From: a bacterium | Lineage (GTDB): Bacteria; Patescibacteria; Saccharimonadia; Saccharimonadales; UBA4665 | Assembly (NCBI GenBank): GCA_021778165.1 | Contig: JAJYCU010000045.1 | Span: forward strand, 1 to 5,697 | Direction: 5' to 3' | Length of the DNA stretch: 5,697 nucleotides | In this document: positions 1 to 4,931 of the stretch, piece after piece | How the letters are laid out: each line of letters starts with the position of its first letter | Position numbering within the stretch: position 1 is the first letter of the stretch | Program-made: the position numbers and the translations under genes | The notes under the pieces: generated by a model | What the model saw: only the letters and a program-made list of their open reading frames with translations | What the model was told of the DNA's origin: nothing | The model's database searches: none

Positions 1-77
1 GAGAGGGATTCGAACCCCCGAAGGCGAATGCCAGATGATTTACAGTCACCCGTGTTTGACCGCTTCACTATCCCTGC
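1..77 (-). tRNA. tRNA-Tyr (anticodon GTA), 3' end cut by window edge
   Basis: This tRNA reads tyrosine codons UAU and UAC. On the minus strand it begins at 77 with acceptor strand GCAGGGA. It then has a short D stem (GTG/CAC) around a GG-containing loop, and a 5-bp anticodon stem (GGTGA/TCATC) holding loop CTGTAAA, with anticodon GTA at 43-41. A 14-base variable region carrying a GGC/GCC mini-stem makes it a class II tRNA, as expected for bacterial tRNA-Tyr. The T arm has a five-pair stem around TTCGAAT. Only the first two bases of the 3' acceptor strand lie in the window, so the last five acceptor bases, the discriminator and any encoded CCA are missing. It sits 11 bases downstream of tRNA-Thr and was probably transcribed with it. 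Confidence 0.95.
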
Positions 78-88
78 TTCTGTGTAAA

Positions 89-164
89 TGGAGCCGACAG
101 AGGGATTTGAACCCACGACCCGCTGTTTACAAAACAGCCGCTCTGGCCACTGAGCTATGTCGGC
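89..164 (-). tRNA. tRNA-Thr (anticodon TGT) with encoded CCA
   Basis: This tRNA reads threonine codon ACA and possibly other ACN codons by wobble. It is a complete cloverleaf: acceptor GCCGACA/TGTCGGC, D stem GCTC/GAGC, anticodon stem GCTGT/ACAGC with loop TTTGTAA (anticodon TGT at 131-129), a 5-base variable loop, and T loop TTCAAAT. The mature body is 73 bases (164-92), followed by a genome-encoded CCA at 91-89. The discriminator is U73. The T stem is GTGGG against CCCTC, which leaves a U50-U64 mismatch in an otherwise fully paired molecule. The gene lies 37 bases after the TPR gene stop and just upstream of tRNA-Tyr. Confidence 0.95.
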
Positions 165-170
165 AGATAA

Positions 171-179
171 TTTATACCA
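171..179 (-). promoter_or_regulatory. Possible extended -10 promoter for the tRNA pair
   Basis: On the minus strand the bases TGGTATAAA form an extended -10 element (TG, one base, then TATAAA, 5/6 to TATAAT). Six bases separate it from the first base of tRNA-Thr. No good -35 lies at 16-18 bases, which is tolerable for extended -10 promoters. If it is real, transcription would begin at or next to the mature tRNA 5' end. The spacer is AT-rich, so chance occurrence is possible. The tRNAs could instead be reached by readthrough from the TPR gene, since no terminator hairpin lies between them. Confidence 0.4.
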
Positions 180-201
180 TTAAAGTTTAGCAAAATACGG
201 A

Positions 202-855
202 TTAAACTACAACTCTCTTAGCTCTGTTTAAAGGCTTAAGCCTAATTGGTGATTTTTTGATTTTTTTAATTCGATAAGCTATCTTGTCAGCCTCTTTAGT
301 CATGCTGTTATCTTTATAAGCTTTATGGAGGAGATTAAGTGTTTGTCGGGTTGGCTCCAATCTAACAGCAGTTTCTAGGGATTGAATCATGGACTTATTG
401 TTATTAAGTTTTTCTTGAACTTTTGCGTATGCGACATGTCTAGCAGCAAATTTAGGTTCTAGCCTAATTGCCTCTTCAAAAGCAATAGCTGCTTTATCGT
501 AGTTTTCAGTTTCAAAATATATTAGACCTAAATTATGCAAACTTGAGGGCGACGATTCGATACTTGATGCAATTTCAAAACAATCAATAGCGTCTTTATA
601 CTCTTTTCTTTTAGCATATAAGATACCTAACCTGTTATAGGCCGCAGCGTTTTTTTCATCAAGTTTCAAAATTAATAGCAAAGCCTTCTCTGCCCTTAAA
701 AGCCTATTTTCTCTCATAGAAATATGGGCTATATCCCATAACTTAGACAATCTATCGCCAAATTTTCTAGAGAAAGATGCATATTCATCTTCTCTAATTT
801 TAGAATGAAAAATAGTTAAAAAAGCAAACAGAAGTACAATCGATATTTCGTACAT
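202..855 (-). CDS. Membrane-anchored tetratricopeptide repeat (TPR) protein
   Basis: This is a 217-residue protein of unknown specific role. Residues about 4-17 (ISIVLLFAFLTIFH) are a single hydrophobic helix at the extreme N-terminus, most like an uncleaved membrane anchor. A charged stretch follows. About four 34-residue TPR units then run from about 37 to 171, with a weaker fifth to about 200. The two clearest are near 71-104 (NRLGILYAKRKEYKDAI) and 105-138 (HNLGLIYFETENYDKAA). The C-terminus is strongly basic. TPRs are protein-binding scaffolds, so this is probably a membrane-tethered adaptor; its partner cannot be read from the sequence. Most of the protein probably lies on the cytoplasmic side, which is inference from the basic residues after the helix. 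The ATG at 855 lacks a well-placed Shine-Dalgarno (GAGGT lies 12 bases away) but directly follows a strong promoter-like sequence. The gene starts 22 bases after the holB stop. Confidence 0.85.
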   Translation of the reverse strand: MYEISIVLLFAFLTIFHSKIREDEYASFSRKFGDRLSKLWDIAHISMRENRLLRAEKALLLILKLDEKNAAAYNRLGILYAKRKEYKDAIDCFEIASSIESSPSSLHNLGLIYFETENYDKAAIAFEEAIRLEPKFAARHVAYAKVQEKLNNNKSMIQSLETAVRLEPTRQTLNLLHKAYKDNSMTKEADKIAYRIKKIKKSPIRLKPLNRAKRVVV

Positions 856-862
856 TGTATAT

Positions 863-891
863 ATTATACCTCTATTGTCAGATTATTTCAT
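863..891 (-). promoter_or_regulatory. Promoter for the TPR gene, apparently leaderless
   Basis: On the minus strand a perfect -10 box TATAAT (868-863) is preceded, after exactly 17 bases, by ATGAAA (891-886), which matches TTGACA at 4 of 6 positions. The -10 is followed by seven bases and then the ATG. Normal spacing would put the transcription start at 856 or 855, the A of the start codon itself. The -35 lies inside the end of holB. No ribosome site would fit in such a transcript, in keeping with the lack of a usable Shine-Dalgarno here. The call rests on sequence alone. Confidence 0.5.
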
Positions 892-1729
892 TTACAAAGT
901 TTAATAGTACTAAACGAACCTGAGAATTTTCTTCTATCATATTAACTGCGTTAAGACTTGATTTAAAAATCTTTTGCCAGACTTTATTAGACGAGTTATT
1001 TTTAATTGCTGCATCGGACATAACATGTAAAATTTTTAAAAAAATAATACTATCCGATCTGTTCTTATATAAATCGTTTATCAATAATAACTTCTGTGTT
1101 GAATCGGCCGACAGAAAAGCTTTCGCAGTATTAAATATTTTATTATCTTGTGAATTAAATCTAATTAAATCATCATCAATTCTTACTGGTAACCCTGAAT
1201 TAAGCTGATAAACCTTTTCTATATCAGCAGATTCTATATTCGGATATTTATTTTTAAAGTAATCGAGCAAGTTTTTATGACTAGGTTTTATCACATTTAC
1301 AGATTTAACACGAGACAAGACTGTAATTGGTATTTTCGATCTCTCTGAAACACACATTATAAAACATATCCCAGCTGGAGGTTCTTCGAGAGTTTTTAAA
1401 AACGAATTGTATGCAGGCAACGAAAGTTCATCGAAATTAGTAAATATATACACTTTATCAACTAATTCCGAACTTTTTAGATATATATTACTTCTAAGAC
1501 GTCTTATTTCAGCAATAGATGATTTAATCTCTTTAAAATCTATCATTTCGATTTTAGGGCCACTATAAGTAATTTTCTTATTAAGTATTTTTGTGGCAAT
1601 CAATCTTGCAATTTTACTTTTTCCAACCCCCTCTTCGCCGAATAACAATAGACTATTGGAAGGAAATTCGACAAATGCCTTAATTTGCTTTTCTACAATC
1701 CGATTAATCGGTATATCTACATCGTACAT
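878..1729 (-). CDS. holB: DNA polymerase III delta' subunit (clamp-loader AAA+ ATPase family)
   Basis: Delta' is the rigid stator of the clamp loader that opens the beta sliding clamp and places it on primed DNA. The 283-residue protein starts with an AAA+ module. It has Walker A GEEGVGKS at 31-38, a Walker B-like strand KVYIFTNFDE at 92-101, and the family hallmark LKTLEEPPAG at 111-120. The sequence LSRV at 138-141 corresponds to the SRC motif that supplies the arginine finger to the neighbouring subunit. The C-terminal 80 or so residues would form the helical collar. There is no cysteine cluster between the Walker motifs, so the small zinc module of many clamp-loader subunits is absent. 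It is shorter than the E. coli protein (334 residues). A short DnaX-like paralogue is possible, but the size and lack of zinc site favour delta'. The ATG at 1729 is 4 bases after the upstream stop with no Shine-Dalgarno, so translation is probably coupled. It ends in TGA with TAG two codons later. Confidence 0.85.
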   Translation of the reverse strand: MYDVDIPINRIVEKQIKAFVEFPSNSLLLFGEEGVGKSKIARLIATKILNKKITYSGPKIEMIDFKEIKSSIAEIRRLRSNIYLKSSELVDKVYIFTNFDELSLPAYNSFLKTLEEPPAGICFIMCVSERSKIPITVLSRVKSVNVIKPSHKNLLDYFKNKYPNIESADIEKVYQLNSGLPVRIDDDLIRFNSQDNKIFNTAKAFLSADSTQKLLLINDLYKNRSDSIIFLKILHVMSDAAIKNNSSNKVWQKIFKSSLNAVNMIEENSQVRLVLLNFVNEII

Positions 1730-1733
1730 ATAT

Positions 1734-2612
1734 TTATTTTAATATTTCTTCAAATTCTTTTGGAATTTCTGAAACAAAAACTGATTTTTTGGTCTCGCCG
1801 GGTAATCTTAAGGATAATTTATAAGCGTGTAAATACATTCGATCATAGATTGATGAATTAGCTGAATTATAAAGTTGATCACCGACGATAGCACATCCAA
1901 TAGACTTTAAATGAACTCTAAGCTGATGAGTTCTCCCCGTATAAGGCATAAGTTTTATTAAAGCCATATTCTTAGTTTTATTAGTTTTGATAACTTCATA
2001 TTCGGTTTTTGCTACTTTTCCCTCTGGATTAGCAATAAACTTTTTAGGATTCTTTGAGTCTCTTTTTATTGGCATATCTATAATAGCCTGCTTTTCTTCA
2101 GGAATACCATCGGTTATAGCGAAATATTCTTTTTCTACTTTTCTAGTTGAAAATAATTTTTGTAAGTATTTTACACTCTCTTCATTTTTGGCATATATCA
2201 TAACTCCATCGGTTGCTCTATCTAAACGATGAACAATTCCTCCGCGGTTAACTGGAAGATTATCAGTTTTTGATATTAGCAAAGAATTGACTGATTCTTC
2301 TGGATTATAATCTCCCTTTGAATGAGATAATAGACCGATTGGTTTTTCTAGAACCACAACATTGTTATCTTCATAGATAATTTTTAAATTAACAACCGGG
2401 CGGTTAGTAGATATTTTAAGTTTTTCTAAGTTAATATCAATTTTATCGTCTAACCCAACTCTTTGACCATTTTTCAATGCCCTATTGCCGTTAATCAATA
2501 TATCGCCATTTTTAATTAATTTACTAATGATAGAGCGATTTAAACCCTTTAGCTTATCCTTTAAATAGTAATCAAGTCTTATTTTAGTAGTAAATTTATT
2601 ATCTATTTTCAT
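1734..2612 (-). CDS. RluA-family rRNA pseudouridine synthase with S4 domain
   Basis: This enzyme isomerises specific uridines in RNA to pseudouridine, most likely in 23S rRNA. The 292-residue protein has an N-terminal S4 RNA-binding domain at about 10-60 (RLDYYL, then SKLIKNGDILINGN). The catalytic domain follows, with motif HRLDRATDG at 128-136, in which Asp131 is the expected nucleophile. The family motif GRTHQLRVHL is at 226-235, and VGDQLY at 243-248 is also typical. Domain order and length match RluD/RluC-type enzymes; the exact target uridines cannot be told from sequence, so no symbol is given. The usual TSG after the catalytic Asp reads TDG here. The ATG overlaps the trpS stop by one base (TAATG), and there is no well-placed Shine-Dalgarno, so translation is probably coupled to trpS. 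Confidence 0.92.
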   Translation of the reverse strand: MKIDNKFTTKIRLDYYLKDKLKGLNRSIISKLIKNGDILINGNRALKNGQRVGLDDKIDINLEKLKISTNRPVVNLKIIYEDNNVVVLEKPIGLLSHSKGDYNPEESVNSLLISKTDNLPVNRGGIVHRLDRATDGVMIYAKNEESVKYLQKLFSTRKVEKEYFAITDGIPEEKQAIIDMPIKRDSKNPKKFIANPEGKVAKTEYEVIKTNKTKNMALIKLMPYTGRTHQLRVHLKSIGCAIVGDQLYNSANSSIYDRMYLHAYKLSLRLPGETKKSVFVSEIPKEFEEILK

Positions 2613-3640
2613 TAAGGTCTTAAGCCTACAGCTTGTTGAATCTTATATAGTCTTTGAATAGCTACATCACGCATTAAATATTCGCTGGACTCTAATTTTC
2701 TCATCAGTTCAGACTCATCCATGTTAGATATATTTTTTCTTAAATTCTGTAGAAAGATTTTGACTTCATCGGCTACAGCCTGCTTTAATTCAAGGTAATT
2801 TGTCTTTCCATTCCAGTTTTTTATAGTTGTCTCAATAGGCTCATCTATGAGCAACGATAGTATATGAATTAAGTTTGAAACCCCAGGATTATTATCCATA
2901 TCGAACTTAATTTCTCCATTTGAATCAGTTGTTGCTGCTAAAATCTTTTTTGTGGCAACAGCTGGATCATCAGATAATAAGATAGAACCATTTGGATCAG
3001 TGTCAGATTTAGACATCTTTTTATTCGGGTTAGTTAAGCTTCGTATTCTAATCCCATCGGATCTGCCAATAAATTGCTGCTGCTTAGACCATTCTTCAGG
3101 TACAATGAAAATTTCAGAATTAAACCTATTATTAACCCTAATTGCGATATCTCTGGCTAATTCTAAATGCTGTCGTTGATCCTCTCCCACAGGCACCCAG
3201 CGGGCACCATAAAGTAGAATGTCTGAAGCCATTAGGACTGGATAATCAAAAAGTCCCGCTGAAACATTATCATCATTATCTTTTTTTTCTTTGAATTGAG
3301 TCATTCTAGACAATTCGCCAAAATAAGTAAAATTGTTAAGTATAACCGTAAGTTCACTATGGGCAGCAATATAACTTTGACGATAAATATATACATTATC
3401 ATCAGTTAAATCTATTCCAGAAGCAATATAATATTTTAGACTACGAATAATCTGAAGGTACAGATCTTTATGTTTAATTGGTGTAGTAAAGCTATGAAGA
3501 TCTGGAACAAAAATGTTAATCTGATGTTCTCTTGAAAATTTTTTCTGTAATTTTACCATCGGTAAAATTGCTCCCAAGTAATTTCCGATAGTAAAATCGG
3601 CATTAGCTCTCACACCAGTTAAGATTATAGATTTATCCAT
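2612..3640 (-). CDS. trpS: Tryptophanyl-tRNA synthetase (TrpRS)
   Basis: This class Ic synthetase charges tRNA-Trp with tryptophan in the cytoplasm using ATP. The 342-residue length is normal for bacterial TrpRS. The HIGH-equivalent TIGN is at 17-20, followed by YLGA. The family blocks MASDILLY (137-144), VGEDQRQHLELARDIA (151-166) and KMSKS (208-212) are all present, so the active site looks intact. The segment before TIGN reads RANAD, where most TrpRS have Q-P-[TS]-G plus one residue. The C-terminal helices (about 280-342) would bind the anticodon. The ATG at 3640 is 33 bases after the rpsI stop, has no Shine-Dalgarno, and lies nine bases after a perfect TATAAT. The short upstream region leaves no room for a T-box or attenuator. 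The stop overlaps the next start. Confidence 0.96.
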   Translation of the reverse strand: MDKSIILTGVRANADFTIGNYLGAILPMVKLQKKFSREHQINIFVPDLHSFTTPIKHKDLYLQIIRSLKYYIASGIDLTDDNVYIYRQSYIAAHSELTVILNNFTYFGELSRMTQFKEKKDNDDNVSAGLFDYPVLMASDILLYGARWVPVGEDQRQHLELARDIAIRVNNRFNSEIFIVPEEWSKQQQFIGRSDGIRIRSLTNPNKKMSKSDTDPNGSILLSDDPAVATKKILAATTDSNGEIKFDMDNNPGVSNLIHILSLLIDEPIETTIKNWNGKTNYLELKQAVADEVKIFLQNLRKNISNMDESELMRKLESSEYLMRDVAIQRLYKIQQAVGLRP

Positions 3641-3649
3641 TTACAAAGT

Positions 3650-3655
3650 ATTATA
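3650..3655 (-). promoter_or_regulatory. Perfect -10 box just upstream of trpS
   Basis: Minus-strand TATAAT (3655-3650) lies in the 33-base rpsI-trpS gap and ends nine bases before the trpS ATG. Typical spacing puts the transcription start near 3644-3642, giving a leader of about 2-4 bases. No good -35 is seen at 16-18 bases (GTTAGT at 17). The box would let trpS and the genes after it be made separately from the ribosomal operon. Chance occurrence is possible in such AT-rich DNA. Confidence 0.4.
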
Positions 3656-3673
3656 CAGTATTTAGCCCAAAGA

Positions 3674-4072
3674 CTAACGCTTAGTGAACTGTCTTTGTTT
3701 CCGAGCACCTTTAAGACCGAACTTCTTTCGTTCTTTGTCTCTGGAATCGCGACTAAGTAAATCGGATCTTTTTAGAGTACTTTTGTAATCGGCATTAACT
3801 AAAACTAACGACTTAGAGATAGCCAAACGTATTGCCTCGGATTGAGAGCTATGTCCTCCGCCAGAAACCACTATTGTGGCATCATATTTATTAAATAAAT
3901 CTAATAAAACAAATGGCTCAACAATTTTAGAATTAAGGGTTTTTGAACCTGCAAAATATTCTTCAACAGATTTTCCATTTACGATGATTTTACCGTTTCC
4001 AGGAAACAAACGAACTCGAGCTGTAGAACTTTTTCTTCTACCTAAGGCGTAATGATATTCTTGTTTAACCAT
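3674..4072 (-). CDS. rpsI: 30S ribosomal protein S9
   Basis: S9 (uS9) is a small-subunit head protein whose C-terminal tail reaches the P-site tRNA. The 132-residue sequence has the N-terminal block ALGRRKSSTARVRL (9-22) and the signature GGGHSSQSEAIRLAISKSL, which fits the S9 pattern with Ser in the small-residue position before Gln. The basic tail RKKFGLKGARKQRQFTKR keeps the universal C-terminal Lys-Arg. The ATG lies inside the end of rplM (8-base overlap), and a strong Shine-Dalgarno precedes it. The stop is TAG. The L13-S9 pairing is conserved across bacteria and here is attached directly to the rpoA-rplQ end of the alpha operon. Confidence 0.98.
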   Translation of the reverse strand: MVKQEYHYALGRRKSSTARVRLFPGNGKIIVNGKSVEEYFAGSKTLNSKIVEPFVLLDLFNKYDATIVVSGGGHSSQSEAIRLAISKSLVLVNADYKSTLKRSDLLSRDSRDKERKKFGLKGARKQRQFTKR

Positions 4073-4511
4073 TTAAGGCTCCTTTTAAAGAAAGTTTAAT
4101 CGGTTTTTGGGGCATATGAGGATGTTCTTCACCAGTATAAATTTTAAGCCTGGCAAGACGATCAGTTTTTAATCTATTTTCAGGTATCATGCCTTTTACT
4201 GCTTTGAAAATAACTTGTGTAGAATCTTTTGAGATTTGATCTTTTAATTTAATTTCTTTAATTCCACCCGGATAGTTAGAGTGATGGAAATATGATTTGT
4301 CGGTCAATTTTTTACCAGTTACAACTAATTGATCAGAATTAACGACAATAACATAATCTCCACAGTCAATGTGTTTTGTAAACTCAGGTTTATTTTTACC
4401 AAGTAATAAAACGGCAATTTGAGTTGATAGTCTACCTAGAGTTAAGTCTTTTGCATCAACAATATACCAACTTCTGGTAACATCTGAGGGTTTAGCACTA
4501 TATGTTTTCAT
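4065..4511 (-). CDS. rplM: 50S ribosomal protein L13
   Basis: L13 (uL13) is an early-assembly large-subunit protein that binds 23S rRNA. The 148-residue protein is of normal family length. Recognisable blocks are WYIVDAKDLTLGRLSTQIA (16-34), GDYVIVVNSDQLVVTGKK, FHHSNYPGG, and the signature VKGMIPENRL followed by LKIYTGEEHPHMPQ near the C-terminus. The ATG overlaps the rplQ stop by one base (TAATG). A GGAG Shine-Dalgarno at 4523-4520 sits eight bases upstream. It is translated in tandem with rpsI, whose start lies inside its last codons. Confidence 0.98.
   Translation of the reverse strand: MKTYSAKPSDVTRSWYIVDAKDLTLGRLSTQIAVLLLGKNKPEFTKHIDCGDYVIVVNSDQLVVTGKKLTDKSYFHHSNYPGGIKEIKLKDQISKDSTQVIFKAVKGMIPENRLKTDRLARLKIYTGEEHPHMPQKPIKLSLKGALNG
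4079..4086 (-). promoter_or_regulatory. Strong Shine-Dalgarno for rpsI
   Basis: Minus-strand AAAAGGAG ends six bases before the rpsI ATG at 4072 and lies within the last codons of rplM. It is the best ribosome site in the window and fixes the rpsI start. Confidence 0.85.
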
Positions 4512-4930
4512 TACTTAATCTCCGCCTTAACTTCTGTTTCTGTAGTTACTTTTTTACTGCTTGCAACATTTAAATCATCAACAAAAGATACCTGTGCCAT
4601 AAGAGTATTATCACCTCTTCTATTATCAAGTTTAGTAATTCGAAGATAGCCTGAAGATCTTTTGTCTAATTTAGGTGCTATTTCATCTACTAGCTTATTG
4701 GCACTAGATAATGTTTGAAGTTTAGAAATAACTTGTCTTCGATTGTGTAGATCGCCGATTTTAGATTTGGTTATTAGTTTTTCTACATATGGAACTAGTT
4801 CCTTGGCTTTAAAATAAGTAGTCTTAATTGATTCGTATTTAATCAACGAATCAGCAAGTCCCTTTATTAAAGCAGTTCGCTGGTCTGTTTTTCGATGAAA
4901 TTTTCTTCCTTTATATCCGTGACGATGCAT
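4511..4930 (-). CDS. rplQ: 50S ribosomal protein L17
   Basis: L17 (bL17) is a bacteria-specific large-subunit protein near the peptide exit tunnel. From the ATG at 4930 the protein has 139 residues, starting MHRHGYKGRKFHRKTDQR, which matches the family start (M-R-H-x3-GRK-L-x-R). Later blocks are FKAKELVPYVEKLITKSK and YLRITKLDNRRGD. The last 15 or so residues (SSKKVTTETEVKAEIK) are a low-complexity charged tail past the conserved core. The frame is open to 4969, but that would add 13 residues unlike L17 and overlap rpoA by 38 bases. The ATG at 4930 lies one base after the rpoA stop and has GGAG (4941-4938) seven bases upstream, so it is the better start. Confidence 0.97.
   Translation of the reverse strand: MHRHGYKGRKFHRKTDQRTALIKGLADSLIKYESIKTTYFKAKELVPYVEKLITKSKIGDLHNRRQVISKLQTLSSANKLVDEIAPKLDKRSSGYLRITKLDNRRGDNTLMAQVSFVDDLNVASSKKVTTETEVKAEIK
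4520..4523 (-). promoter_or_regulatory. Shine-Dalgarno for rplM
   Basis: Minus-strand GGAG (in GGCGGAGATT) ends eight bases before the rplM ATG at 4511, within the last codons of rplQ. Together with the TAATG stop-start overlap it allows both fresh initiation and coupled re-initiation. Confidence 0.7.
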
Positions 4931-4931
4931 A

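Noticed and set aside
232..243. Perfect 12-base palindrome AGGCTTAAGCCT near the TPR gene 3' end, with a related CTTAAGCCTA at 2619-2628
   Set aside because: The palindrome has no loop or U-tract, so it is not a terminator. Both copies lie in coding DNA, and two or three short matches in 5.7 kb are not enough for a repeat family.
878..880. UGA recoding (code 4 or 25)
   Set aside because: TGA ends holB, followed by TAG two codons later. All other frames are full length without in-frame TGA, and the Trp codons checked are TGG, so the standard bacterial code fits.
1987..2232. Plus-strand open frame of 81 codons
   Set aside because: It lies wholly antisense to the catalytic part of the pseudouridine synthase, has no recognisable domain and is typical of shadow frames in AT-rich DNA.
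2952..3179. Plus-strand open frame of 75 codons
   Set aside because: It is antisense to the KMSKS region of trpS, whose motifs fix the true frame, and shows no family resemblance.
3650..3676. Possible rho-independent terminator after rpsI
   Set aside because: Only 4-bp (TTAG/CTAA) and GTAT/ATAC inverted repeats are present, with no GC-rich stem or T-run.
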